Source: Nostoc flagelliforme FACHB-838
GTDB taxonomy: Bacteria; Cyanobacteriota; Cyanobacteriia; Cyanobacteriales; Nostocaceae
Length of the DNA: 43,658 nucleotides
Direction of reading: 5' to 3'
Assembly (NCBI RefSeq): GCF_014698065.1
Contig: NZ_JACJSI010000057.1
Coordinates: 1 to 43,658 of the forward strand
Shown in pieces: positions 8,998 through 19,900 of this stretch. The translations under genes and the position numbers were made by a program. The notes beneath the pieces were generated by a model that ran no database searches, was not told the origin of the DNA, and was given only the letters and a program-made list of their open reading frames with translations. Every line of letters starts with the position of its first letter. Position 1 is the stretch's first letter.

Positions 8998-9436
8998 GAC
9001 ATACCAAATCTATAGTCATCAACAGCTGCAACTGAAATCGATTGCCCGTCTCAAGCAAATCTACAGCGAAATCGCTTGTACAGACGAAGTAAGCGACAAA
9101 CGCTGTAAAAACGCGTGGATTTCCGCCATTGTTAACTATCAGGCAAGCAAGATTCAGAAAGTCGCCCCTGCTACCCCAGACAACCAAGCCCTCGCTCAAG
9201 CCGAACTCGACCACTTCATCGCAACCCAAGCCCAAGCCGTAGCTCCCGAACCCCTCAGAATAGTCGAAATCTCATTTTCTGATTACGAATATTACGCTGA
9301 TGACAAACTGATAGCCAGCATCAGCCATGACGACAACCACTTAACGTGGCTAGACTTGCCTAAATGGCGTAATCAGCGAAACTTTATTTTAAAGTATTCT
9401 TTTGGTGAAGATAATTATAACCCCTTGGCATCTTGA
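8998..9436 (+). CDS. Truncated paralogue of the 27959 gene with an unrelated tail
   Basis: The ATG at 8998 gives a 145-aa protein whose first ~115 residues closely match the 291-aa protein at 27959-28834 (MTYxIYSHQQLQLKSIARL at the start, ISHD.NHLT at the break). After HLT, near 9342, it switches to WLDLPKWRNQRNFILKYSF..., which is absent from the paralogue. This is a rearrangement joint rather than a simple stop. The shared part is predicted helical and has no recognised domain. Alternative upstream starts exist but lack similarity to the paralogue. It may be nonfunctional. No function can be named. Confidence 0.6.
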
Positions 9437-9517
9437 GTAATAAATGCGATTTTAGATTAAAGATACAAAAACCCTGTTAATGCTTTAAGTAAATATACCA
9501 GTTAACAAATTAATTAC

Positions 9518-9624
9518 ATATAGGACTCCGATTTGATTTCTGAAAACATACTGAGGCTGGAAAGCCCGTTTTATCTAGGGTTTTATCTGAAATCTTGTTC
9601 AGAAATCAGATATGAGTCTTATAT
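9518..9624. mobile_element. MITE-like element, 107 bp, with 27-bp imperfect terminal inverted repeats
   Basis: The left end 9518-9544 and right end 9598-9624 are imperfect inverted copies (about five mismatches) sharing the cores GACTC and TGATTTCTGAA. The inside is non-coding. Such short hairpin elements are usually mobilised by the transposase of a larger insertion sequence, and none with these ends is seen in the window. The flanking 9437-9671 stretch has no gene. Confidence 0.6.
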
Positions 9625-9671
9625 ACCTTTTTAACTTAAAAGCCAAATACAAAAAATATTTTCGATATTAC

Positions 9672-9770
9672 ATGAATAACATTTATACGCTTTCTAACAG
9701 TTTAGTTGTAGAGTCTCCTTTAGCCATTGACTCAATTATATTAGTAACTTTAGAATAAGCTCTAGTTCTG
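9672..9770 (+). pseudogene. Original 5' end of the giant surface-protein gene, cut by TAA
   Basis: The ATG at 9672-9674 reads MNNIYTLSNSLVVESPLAID and reaches an in-frame TAA at 9756-9758. Beyond that stop the same frame continues without interruption into the 2374-aa ORF (GTG at 9771 is codon 34). MNNIYTLSNSL-type openings are recalled from related cyanobacterial giant proteins. The ancestral start was therefore probably here, and the GTG is an artefact or a re-initiation site. No ribosome binding site is visible before either start. Confidence 0.65.
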
Positions 9771-12700
9771 GTGCAAGAAAGATTGCAAGCTTTTGCTGAT
9801 GACCCAGACTTTACTCAAAAGATGGCGCTAGCTTTTGGGGAAAAATCTGATCCTGGCTCTTTAAAAATAGCGTGGTTGGCAGGGGATTTTAGTATTTTTC
9901 CAAAAATAGATATTCGCCATACAGCAGATATCAATGGTGCGAATGGAGCTTACGGGGCATATACTAACCGGATTTATCTGTCTTGGGAGTTCTTGCAGGC
10001 GAATCAGGTAAATACAGAAAGTTTTGTTGGATTGTTATTAGAGGAAATTGGACATCAAGTTGATAGTATCTTGAATGATAGTGATAGTGATAGTGCTGGG
10101 GATGAAGGGGCGATTTTCTCAGCTTTAGTACAGAGAAAAAGTTTTTCTGATGAAGTATTGATACAGTTAAAGACGGAAGATGATTCAGCAGTTATTAATA
10201 TTGATGGGCAAGCGATCGCAGTTGAACAGCAGAATTTCACTGGTGATAATGGAAATAACACAATAACAGGAACCTCTGGCGACGACACAATTAATGCCGG
10301 ATTAGGAAGCGACAACGTAAATGGCGGTGCAGGCAATGACCTATTAATCGTTGATTACTCCAGCAATACCTATACAGGTTCAAATTCTGGCATTAATAAC
10401 TCGGTATCCAGCAATGGTACAGGTGGATTCAACGGTTATTATCAAGCCAATAATGGCTCTGTTTACGATACAGTTAACTTCTCCAACATTGAACGGTTTC
10501 AAATTACCGGAACCGCAGCTAACGATCAGATTCGCACAGGCGATGGCAATGACACGATTATTGGCGGTGCTGGTAATGATGTCATCAATGCAGGGAATGG
10601 CATAAACGTCATTGATGGAGGGGATGGGATAGATACTTTAGTTGATACCAACTTCAGTACTGCTGCTAATGGACTCAGTATTAATGATGTTCAAAATTCC
10701 ATCATCCTCTCAGACGGCACAAGTGTATCAAATATTGAACTGTTCACCAACCTGACTACTGGCAGTGGTTATGATGTCATCAACTACACCCAGCGCAACA
10801 GCAACACAATTAATACAGGTGATGGTGACGACACAATTAATGCCGGATTAGGAAGCGACAACGTAAATGGTGGCACAGGCAATGACCTATTAATCGTCGA
10901 TTACTCCAGCAATACCTATACAGGTTCAAATTCTGGCATTAATAACTCGGTATCCAGCAATGGTACAGGTGGATTCAACGGTTATTATCAAGCCAATAAT
11001 GGCTCTGTTTACGATACAGTTAACTTCTCCAACATTGAACGGTTTCAAATTACCGGAACCGCAGCTAACGATCAGATTCGTACAGGCGATGGCAATGACA
11101 CCATTATTGGCGGTGCTGGCAATGACACCATTGATGGACTGGGCGGAAATGATACCATTACGGGTGGTGCAGGTAATGATGTCATCACGGGTGGGACAGG
11201 CATCAACATCATTGATGGGGGAGAAGGAATCGATACCCTGGTTGATGGCAACTTTAGTTCTGTAACTAGTGCCTTAAGCATTGACGACACCAACACCAGC
11301 AAAACCATCACCCTTGCAGATGGCACAAGTGTTACCAACATCGAACTGTTTACCAACCTAACCACTGGCAGTGGTAATGATGTCATCAACTACACCCAGC
11401 GCAACAACAACACGATTAATACAGGTGATGGTGACGACACTATTAATGCAGGGTTAGGAAACGACAATGTAAATGGTGGCGCAGGCAATGACCTATTAAT
11501 CGTCGATTATTCCAGCAATACCTACACTGGTTCAAGCTCTGGCATTGGTAGCTCGGCATTCAGCAATGGCACAGGTGGATTCAACGGTTCTTATCAAGTC
11601 AATAATGGCTCTGTTTACGACACAGTTAACTTCTCCAACATTGAACGGTTTCAAATCACCGGAACCGCAGCTAACGATCAGATTCGTACAGGCGATGACA
11701 ATGACACGATTATTAGCGGTACTGGTAATGACACCATTGATGCTGGTGGTGGGAACGATCGCTTGATCGGGGTTGCTCAAAACGCCGTTAATCCTGGATT
11801 AGGAGAAATTGACACTCTTCAAGGCGGTGCAGGTGGAGACATTTACATCATTGGTAATGCAGCTACTACCTTCTATGATGATGGCAACACGACTACAGCA
11901 GGTACGGCAGATTATGCCCGAATTGTTGGCTTTAACGCTAGTGAAGATATCATCCAACTGACAGGCCCAAAAACTAACTACATCCTGGGTACATCTCCTA
12001 TAAATGGCGTCACTGGCACAGCAATTTACATTAACAAACCCAATAGCGAACCAGATGAACTCATCGCCATCATTGAAGGAGTCACAGGATTAAACCTGAA
12101 TTCCAACGTTTTCATCGAAGCACAAAACGAATCTGGTCTATTCTCCTTCAGTCAAGCTACTTTTAGTACTCCTGAAAGTAATAATGCCACCATTACAATT
12201 ACCCGTGAACAGGGAACTGTTAATGCAGCTAGTGTTACCTTGGCTTTAACTAACGGTACTGCCACTGCTCCAGGTGATTATGACAACAGTAGTATTACTG
12301 TTAACTTTGCCGATGGCGAAACTAGCAAAACCATCACTATTCCCATTGTTAACGATAATATCTATGAATCTAATGAGACTGTCAATCTGACCCTGATTAA
12401 CCCCACCAATGGCGCAGCTTTAGGAACTCAGAAGACAGCCACTTTAACCATTGTCGATAACGATGCTCTTCCTGGCGCGATTGCCTTTAGTGCAGCTAAC
12501 TATAGCGTCAACGAAGATGGTACACCTATTACAGTTGTCACCCTCACCCGTACTGGTGGTAGCGATGGGGCAGTCAGTGTGATTTTGACTCCTACCAACG
12601 GTACAGCAACAGCATCTAGTGACTTTATTAGTAACCCGATTACAGTTAACTTCGCTAACGGGGAAACTAGTAAAACAGTTACAATTCCTGTAATTAATGA

Positions 12701-15700
12701 CACTATTAACGAATCCAATGAAACCATTAATTTAACCCTCACCAATGTGACGGGTGGCGCAACCATTGGCGCACAAAATACCGCCGTCTTAACGATTATT
12801 GATAACGATCCTTTACCTGGAACTTTGGCATTTAGTAATGCTAATTACACAGTTAATGAAGATGGAACACCAATTACCATTGTTACTGTTACCCGTACTG
12901 GTGGAAGTGATGGCGCAGTCAGCGCAATAGTAAACTTAACTAATGGAAGTGCGATCGCGCCTAATGACTACAGTAATACTCCGATTAATGTTAATTTTGC
13001 GAATGGAGAAACTAGTAAAACCGTTACTATTCCGATCACCAACGATGCTTTACTAGAAGGGAATGAAACAATTAACCTCTCCCTGACTAATCCTACTGGT
13101 GGTGCAATTCTGGGTACTCAACAGAATGCAACTTTGGTAATTATTGATAACGATGTTCAGTTAGCCTTTTCTAACAGTACTTTCAGCGTCAATGAAGATG
13201 GTATCCCCATTAACCAAGTTACAGTAGTACGTAGTGGTCTAACTAGTAGTGGGGTATCTGCCACAATCGAACTGAGTAATGGCACAGCTACTACACCCTC
13301 TGACTATACTGATACCCCGATTACTGTTACCTTCGCTGCGGGTGAAACCAGTAAGATTGTTGCGATTCCCATCATTAATGACTCAGTATTAGAGGCGACA
13401 GAAACTCTCAGTTTAACTTTAACTAATCCTACTGGTGGCGCAACACTAGGAACACAAAAAACAGCCATCCTGAATATTGTTGATAATGATGTTGTACCAG
13501 GAGTTATTCAGTTTAGCAATGCTAACTATTCAATTAATGAAAATGGTACGCCTGTAACTGCTATTACTTTAACTCGTACTGGAGGAAGTGATGGTGCAGT
13601 TAGTGTCAGAGTTGACTTAAGTAATGGAAGTGCGATCGCAGGCAGTGACTATAATAATAGTTCAATTACGGTTAACTTTGCCGATGGAGAAACGAGCAAA
13701 ACTGTCACCATACCCATCATTGATGACAGTATTTTAGAAAGCAATGAAACCATTAATTTAAGTCTTTCTAATCCCATCAATGGTGTAGTGATTGGAACAC
13801 AAAACAGCGCAATTGTCAATGTTATCGACAATGATTTTAAACCGATTTTAACCGTTAATATTGCTGCTGAAGAAGCTACTGAAGGCAATACCATTCAGGG
13901 AACAGTCACCCGCAATAGTGACACCACAGAACCCCTCACTGTTACCTTAGCTAATAGCGATAATACTCAAATTACAGTACCTACCACAGTTACGATCGCT
14001 GCGGGGGCAAGTTCTGTTAACTTCAATATTAGTGCTGTTGATGATACTTTAATTGAACTCCCTAAAAATTACAGTATCATTGCTTCTGCACAGGGATTTA
14101 TTAGTGGATCAGATAACGTTGCCATCATTGATAATGATGAAGTAACATTAAATGTAACTTTTGATACCACTAATATTAATGAAAATGGCGGAAAAGTGAT
14201 CGCTACTGTCACCCGAAATATCGTTACTAATATCCCTTTAGTGGTTCAACTTTCTAGCAGCGACACCACAGAAGCAACCGTTCCCACGACCGTCACCATT
14301 GCAGCCAATCAAGCATCCGCTACCTTTGAAATTCAAGGGGTTGATGATAGCATTGTTGATGGTACACAACCTGTTATTATTACGGCTAAACCTACCTATA
14401 CAAACACGAATTTAGCTTTACAGACAGGAAACGCTACTGCTAATCTGAATGTCGTTGATAACGAAAGTCCCACTTTAAAATTAACCATAGATCGGGATGT
14501 TATTGCGGAAACAGGAATAGCAAGTGCAACTATTACCCGTAATACAAATACAAATACTGAGTTAATTGTCACCCTTAATTCTAGTGATACCACAGAAGCA
14601 ACAGTTCCCAATACAGTAATCATTGCTGCGGGACAAACTTCGGCAACTTTTGCGATTACTGGAGTTAGTGACGGGATTAATGATGGAAGTCAATCAGTCA
14701 ATATTACAGCATCAGCGATCGGGTTAAATAGTGATACAGATAGCTTAGAAGTCACTGATATTAATGTACCCGATTTAACTATCACTCAGTTACAAGGAAT
14801 TCAACCCACTTATACAGGAAAACAATCTCAATTTACCTACACTGTTGCTAATAATGGGATTATAAATGCGTCGGGAAGTTGGAAAGACAGAGTTTATCTT
14901 TCTACAGATAACAAACTTGATGCCAATGATACGTCATTAGGGGAATTTGGCTTAGGTAGCGTGGAAAATCCGGCTAACTTTGCACCAGGAACATCTTATG
15001 AACGCACTGTCACCTATTTTGCACCACGCACCCCTGGACAGTATTATTTAATTGCCACCACCGATACTGGCAATACAGTTAATGAAGGGGTAGGCATTGG
15101 GGAAAATAACAATACTACTATTGCACCGATTACAGTTACACCATCCTATCGTGCGATCGTTTCGACTAACACTGAGACTTCTTTAGCTGGAAATCCTGTC
15201 ATCCTGCGCGGACAAGCTATTAGTAATAGCGATAATTCCCCCATTGCATTTGAATTTGTCAAAGTCAGGGTAGAAAATAACGGCATAATTCGAGAATTCG
15301 ACTCGTTTACCGATGCAAATGGTAACTTTGTCAGACAATTTAATCCCCTCCCAGGTGAAGCGGGGACTTACAACATTAACGCTTATTTCCCTGGTTTTGC
15401 TAGCGAAGACACCGCCGCCGAAGACCAATTTACCTCGTTGGGAATGCGGTTTGAGCAGAATAACCAATTCTTGCAGCAGGTAACGCAAAAAATAGTTGAA
15501 GGGACGACATTTAACGGTCAAGTTAAGCTGCAAAACCTGAGTAATATCGATTTATCGGGACTGACTGCAAGTATCATTGATGCGCCGAGTAATTGGACTG
15601 TTGAAGTCACTCCACAAAAAACCAGTCTTGCAGGAAACGAAGAAATTACCGTCAACTACAACATCACCGTTCCTGATGACAGCTTACTCTACGACCAGTT

Positions 15701-16895
15701 ACAAATTCGCCTAGCCACCACCGAGGGAGTCACTGCAACTTTACCTGTAACGGTGAATGTCGAGCAAATTCTACCGCGATTAGTTGCTGATACCAGCAGC
15801 TTACAAGCCAGTATGCTGCGGGGAGGTCAAACATTAGTTGAGTTTACCGTAACTAATCAAGGGGGAATTGCTTCTGGGGAATTAGATATATTGTTTCCTG
15901 AAGCGCCTTGGTTAAAGTTAGCATCTCCTGTAGAGATACCTTCCTTAAATCCAGGTGAGTCAGCAAAAATTTCTGTGTTACTGCAACCATCTGCAACGCA
16001 AGAATTAACAGTTTATAACGGCGATTTAGTCATTGCAGGTGCGGAAACATCGATAAGATTACCGTTTAATTTCCGTGCGGTTTCTGAAGCTAAAGGGAAT
16101 CTAAATATTAATGTAGTAGATGAATTATTCTTCTTTGCTGAAGGTTCACCAAGATTAGAAAATGCCACAATTACGCTGGTAGATCCGTTTAGTGGCAAGG
16201 TTATCTCTTCTGAGCAAGATGCGGACGGCATTTTATATAAAACGGATTTAGCAGAAGGCTATTATACCCTACGAATTAATGCCGATAGTCACGACTCCTA
16301 TGAGAAAAATATTTATATCGGAGCAGGAGAAACTGAGAACGTTCAAGCTTTCTTGTCTCGCCAAACAGTTAAATCTACCTGGACGGTAACACCGACAGAA
16401 ATTCAGGATCAATATACGATCAGCATTGAAAGTGTTTTTGAAACTAATGTTCCTATTCCTACGGTAGTCATTGAACCCAGTTTCATTGATCTAGATCAAT
16501 TGCAGGTGGTTGGTCAGGTAATGCAGATTAATGTTACCGCCACGAATCATGGTTTGATTTCTGCCCATGACATTGATTTAGACTTTGGTGATCACCCCTT
16601 CTACAAAATCGAAGCTCTCATAAATAATATTGATCCCCTAGCAGCGAAAAGTTCTATCACCGTCCCTGTGAGGATTACTCGCATTGCCGATTTTGATACG
16701 CTAAATCCTGCCGGTGGGGAACTCGTCTTACAATCGACCCCCTCTGTTCCCTGTAGCATTTCAGCCAGAATTGACTATTCCTATGAGTGTGCCGGGGAAG
16801 AAATCACACGAGATATCCCTATTCCTATTTTTAATGTAGAAGGTAACTGCACCACTCCTGGCGGTGGCGCTATACAACCTACTGGGATGTTCTGA
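9771..16895 (+). CDS. Giant RTX/Calx-beta surface protein, N-terminal half
   Basis: 2374 aa in the current frame. Residues 1-160 form the cyanobacterial N-terminal domain with LLLEEIGHQVD and GDEGAIFSALVQ. Residues of about 165-700 are RTX calcium-binding repeats (GGAGND type), arranged as three near-identical large blocks. Residues of about 785-1355 hold five Calx-beta domains (SVNED...GETSKT.TIPI.ND...IVDND). Three related repeats follow to about 1665 (TVTRN.DT type), then a CARDB domain (about 1667-1790) and further Ig- or carboxypeptidase-regulatory-like domains. It should be an extracellular calcium-stabilised adhesin. The frame ends at TGA 16893-16895 only because of a frameshift; the true continuation is the next ORF. 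No ribosome site supports the GTG. Confidence 0.85.
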   Translation: MQERLQAFADDPDFTQKMALAFGEKSDPGSLKIAWLAGDFSIFPKIDIRHTADINGANGAYGAYTNRIYLSWEFLQANQVNTESFVGLLLEEIGHQVDSILNDSDSDSAGDEGAIFSALVQRKSFSDEVLIQLKTEDDSAVINIDGQAIAVEQQNFTGDNGNNTITGTSGDDTINAGLGSDNVNGGAGNDLLIVDYSSNTYTGSNSGINNSVSSNGTGGFNGYYQANNGSVYDTVNFSNIERFQITGTAANDQIRTGDGNDTIIGGAGNDVINAGNGINVIDGGDGIDTLVDTNFSTAANGLSINDVQNSIILSDGTSVSNIELFTNLTTGSGYDVINYTQRNSNTINTGDGDDTINAGLGSDNVNGGTGNDLLIVDYSSNTYTGSNSGINNSVSSNGTGGFNGYYQANNGSVYDTVNFSNIERFQITGTAANDQIRTGDGNDTIIGGAGNDTIDGLGGNDTITGGAGNDVITGGTGINIIDGGEGIDTLVDGNFSSVTSALSIDDTNTSKTITLADGTSVTNIELFTNLTTGSGNDVINYTQRNNNTINTGDGDDTINAGLGNDNVNGGAGNDLLIVDYSSNTYTGSSSGIGSSAFSNGTGGFNGSYQVNNGSVYDTVNFSNIERFQITGTAANDQIRTGDDNDTIISGTGNDTIDAGGGNDRLIGVAQNAVNPGLGEIDTLQGGAGGDIYIIGNAATTFYDDGNTTTAGTADYARIVGFNASEDIIQLTGPKTNYILGTSPINGVTGTAIYINKPNSEPDELIAIIEGVTGLNLNSNVFIEAQNESGLFSFSQATFSTPESNNATITITREQGTVNAASVTLALTNGTATAPGDYDNSSITVNFADGETSKTITIPIVNDNIYESNETVNLTLINPTNGAALGTQKTATLTIVDNDALPGAIAFSAANYSVNEDGTPITVVTLTRTGGSDGAVSVILTPTNGTATASSDFISNPITVNFANGETSKTVTIPVINDTINESNETINLTLTNVTGGATIGAQNTAVLTIIDNDPLPGTLAFSNANYTVNEDGTPITIVTVTRTGGSDGAVSAIVNLTNGSAIAPNDYSNTPINVNFANGETSKTVTIPITNDALLEGNETINLSLTNPTGGAILGTQQNATLVIIDNDVQLAFSNSTFSVNEDGIPINQVTVVRSGLTSSGVSATIELSNGTATTPSDYTDTPITVTFAAGETSKIVAIPIINDSVLEATETLSLTLTNPTGGATLGTQKTAILNIVDNDVVPGVIQFSNANYSINENGTPVTAITLTRTGGSDGAVSVRVDLSNGSAIAGSDYNNSSITVNFADGETSKTVTIPIIDDSILESNETINLSLSNPINGVVIGTQNSAIVNVIDNDFKPILTVNIAAEEATEGNTIQGTVTRNSDTTEPLTVTLANSDNTQITVPTTVTIAAGASSVNFNISAVDDTLIELPKNYSIIASAQGFISGSDNVAIIDNDEVTLNVTFDTTNINENGGKVIATVTRNIVTNIPLVVQLSSSDTTEATVPTTVTIAANQASATFEIQGVDDSIVDGTQPVIITAKPTYTNTNLALQTGNATANLNVVDNESPTLKLTIDRDVIAETGIASATITRNTNTNTELIVTLNSSDTTEATVPNTVIIAAGQTSATFAITGVSDGINDGSQSVNITASAIGLNSDTDSLEVTDINVPDLTITQLQGIQPTYTGKQSQFTYTVANNGIINASGSWKDRVYLSTDNKLDANDTSLGEFGLGSVENPANFAPGTSYERTVTYFAPRTPGQYYLIATTDTGNTVNEGVGIGENNNTTIAPITVTPSYRAIVSTNTETSLAGNPVILRGQAISNSDNSPIAFEFVKVRVENNGIIREFDSFTDANGNFVRQFNPLPGEAGTYNINAYFPGFASEDTAAEDQFTSLGMRFEQNNQFLQQVTQKIVEGTTFNGQVKLQNLSNIDLSGLTASIIDAPSNWTVEVTPQKTSLAGNEEITVNYNITVPDDSLLYDQLQIRLATTEGVTATLPVTVNVEQILPRLVADTSSLQASMLRGGQTLVEFTVTNQGGIASGELDILFPEAPWLKLASPVEIPSLNPGESAKISVLLQPSATQELTVYNGDLVIAGAETSIRLPFNFRAVSEAKGNLNINVVDELFFFAEGSPRLENATITLVDPFSGKVISSEQDADGILYKTDLAEGYYTLRINADSHDSYEKNIYIGAGETENVQAFLSRQTVKSTWTVTPTEIQDQYTISIESVFETNVPIPTVVIEPSFIDLDQLQVVGQVMQINVTATNHGLISAHDIDLDFGDHPFYKIEALINNIDPLAAKSSITVPVRITRIADFDTLNPAGGELVLQSTPSVPCSISARIDYSYECAGEEITRDIPIPIFNVEGNCTTPGGGAIQPTGMF
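10281..11766 (+). repeat. Large direct repeats in the RTX region (546 and 606 bp periods)
   Basis: A block starting GACGACAC(A/T)ATTAATGC begins at 10281, 10827 and 11433. The first two are nearly identical over more than 250 bp, and the third is slightly diverged. The second unit is 60 bp longer because it holds two extra pairs of RTX nonapeptides. All periods are multiples of three. Such close copies are prone to recombination and could be mis-assembled. Confidence 0.85.
16847..16892 (+). other. Frameshift joining the two giant ORFs
   Basis: The frame of the downstream ORF is open from 16847, overlapping the end of the upstream ORF. The upstream frame gives GGGAIQPTGMF then stop. The downstream frame gives WDVLNEVALNYYGDAVWLEV, running straight into the second ORF. 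Loss of one base near 16880-16883 explains both. No classical slippery heptamer was seen, so programmed -1 frameshifting is less likely than mutation or sequencing error. Confidence 0.75.
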
Positions 16896-16939
16896 ATGAA
16901 GTTGCCTTAAATTACTATGGGGATGCGGTTTGGCTTGAG

Positions 16940-19900
16940 GTGAGTGATGAAAACCAGCCCATTCTGCAAGCTTGGCATCAGGCTTTTAAAGAATATGCTC
17001 AAGGCGATACCATTGAGAAGTTTAAAATATCCGATACAGAGCGGGAACAACTTCTAACTTTAGACTTTCCTCAACCACTAACAGCCGATGATGTCAATAA
17101 ATTTATTGCCCGATGGAATCGCAACATTGAGTATTACAGCCAAGGAATCTTTAGTAAAACAGACCTGAGTGAAGGTCAAAACCCAGATTTCATGGCAATT
17201 GATCAGTTGCAGACTCTTGAATCCCAGATTGATGAATTTAAGGCAGTTCTTGAAAGTGAAGGTTACGAAGACTTGTATGATGCCACTCTGGGTTTAAGTA
17301 ATGAGTTATACGAGTCTCTCAGTGGTGAAGGGGGAGTTTGCGCTACGGTCAAAATCAAAATCGACCAAGAAGCGGTAATGACTCGTGCCGCCTTCTTAGG
17401 TACACTGGAAATCGAAAACGGTAACAGCAGCAACCTCGAAAACCTTTCTGTTACTCTTCAACTCAAAGATGCAAACGGCAACATTGTCAACGACTTATTT
17501 GGTATCACTAACCCCATTCTCAAAAATATTACCGCAGTTGATGGTACGGGTATCCTCAGAGGCGATGACCCGACAACTAGTGTAGATGAAGGTATCGGTT
17601 CCGCCCAATGGACATTTATCCCCACTAACCTCGCAGCAGCGGAAATTCCCAGCCAATACACCATCGGCGGGACTCTCAGCTACACTGAAAATGGCAGTCA
17701 AATAATAGTTCCCTTGCTTGCTGCTCCCATCACGGTCTATCCCCAAGCGGAACTTTATCTTGACTACTTCCATCAACGTGATGTGTTTGCTGATGACCCC
17801 TTCACCAATAATATTATTGAAACCTCCGTTCCTTACTCTTTAGGAGTATTAGTTAGAAACCAAGGCAAAGGTGAAGCCAAGAACTTAAAAATTACTTCCG
17901 GTCAACCGAAGATTGTAGAGAATGAAAAAGGTCTACTTATAGACTTCCAAATTATCGGTTCAGAAGTCAACGGTACTGGTGTTAGTCCTTCCTTAACCGT
18001 CAACTTTGGTAATATTGCTCCTGGTAAAACCGCCGTTGCTGACTGGTTACTAAAATCTTCCCTGCAAGGCAAATTCATCGACTACAAAGCCACCTTTGAA
18101 CATGTCAATAATCTCGGTAAAGCTGAACTCTCTCTAATTAAAGATGTCAAAATCCACGAATTAATTCACAAAGTCCAAATTAACCAACCCACGGATGACG
18201 GACTCCCAGACTTTTTAGTTAATGATATCTTTGACGCAAAATTCACCCCCGATACTCTCTACTTCAGTCAGGGAGGAACTGCACCCGTCAACGCTGCAAC
18301 TAATATCACTGCCGACGCACCCGTAACTGTGGGCGACCTCAGCGTGCAAATTGCTGCTACTGTTGATTCAGGTTGGAGTTATCTTCGCCTCGCTGAACCT
18401 AGTAATGCACAATTTGATATCCAAAAAGTATTACGTGCAGATGGTACAGAAGTCAAATTAGATAACGTTTGGACAAGCGATCGCACCTTCCCTGGTACAG
18501 GTCGTCCCATCTACGAAAATATTCTACATTTCCTCGACTACAATTCTACCGCAAGCAATACCAACTACACCGTCATCTACACCCCAGGCGGCCCTAGCAT
18601 AACTGATATTATTGATGTCAGCCCAGACCCCCGTTCCACTGCTGTCAATGCAATCGTTGTTGACTTCTCGGAAGCAGTCAAAGCCAGCACCTTTGATATC
18701 AGCGATATCAGCTTAACTGTTGATGGTGGGGCAAATCTGATTACTCCTGCTGTTTCTATTGTTGCCCAGTCCGCAACTCGTTTCCAAATTACCGGACTGA
18801 GTAACCTTACTAACTTGGATGGAACCTATCAACTCACCGTCAATGCTGCTGGGATTGCAGACATTGGCGGCAAACTGGGTACAGGTTTAGTTAGCGAAAC
18901 TTGGATTAAAACAGCCACAGGTAACTCTGATACAACTGCGCCTACTGTCACTGACATTGTAGATTTGTTAGTTGACCCACGCAATCAACCTGTATCTTCC
19001 CTCAATGTCACCTTCTCGGAAAAAATTGACACCAGCACCTTTACTTGGCAGGATATCACCCTCACTCGTAACGGTGGCGCAAATTTAATTACCAATGCTG
19101 TCACTATTTCTGCCGTCGATGACACTACTTACCGCATCAACGGATTGAGTGGGTTAACCGCAACAGATGGAACCTACAACCTCACCGTCAACGGTAGCAG
19201 TATTCAAGATTTATCTGGCAATGCGGGTACTGGTACGCAATCAGAAAGCTGGGTAACGGATACCACTGCACCCAATGTTCCTAGCAACATTACTGTCATC
19301 GCCACCCCATCACCAAGTAGCCTGCAAACAGCCTCCGCCAGTTTGGGTATCCTCAACCAATTCGGTCAAATTCGGGTTAACAGCACCTCGGTGACTGTAA
19401 CTGGTGATTTGGGTGAAACAGGTTTGCGTGTCTCCCTCATTGATAAAGTCACATCCCAAACTCTGGGACAAGCAACTGTCACCGGAACCAGCTTTAGCGG
19501 TAATATTCAACTCCCCTCTCCCGGTAGTAGAGACGTAGATGTTCATATTCAAGATGCTGCCGGAAACATTACTACAACTACCTTAAGCCTGTTTGCAGAT
19601 GTCACTAAACCTGTAATTACCGAATTCCTCAACGTTCCCCAAAACTCTGTTACTACTCCCGTAGACTTCATTGATGTCCGCTTCTCAGAACAAATTAACC
19701 TCTCTACCTTCGATAAAAGCGACATCACCCTCACCCGCAACGGTGAAAATATCATTCTCCCTGACACCACAACAGTTGAATATATCTCCGGTACAACCTA
19801 CCGCATCAACGGGTTAGGCAACTTTACAACCACTCCCGGAACTTATCAACTGCGAGTTGATGAGACAACCATTCAAGATAACGCAGGTAATAGCGGTGAT

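Noticed and set aside
9756..9758. Reassignment of TAA to glutamine as an explanation for the in-frame stops
   Set aside because: Intact genes in the window end normally at TAA (for example 42202-42204), so a general recoding is untenable.
16847..16892. Programmed -1 ribosomal frameshifting between the giant ORFs
   Set aside because: No X-XXY-YYZ slippery heptamer or strong downstream stem was seen in the overlap; a one-base loss explains the data more simply.
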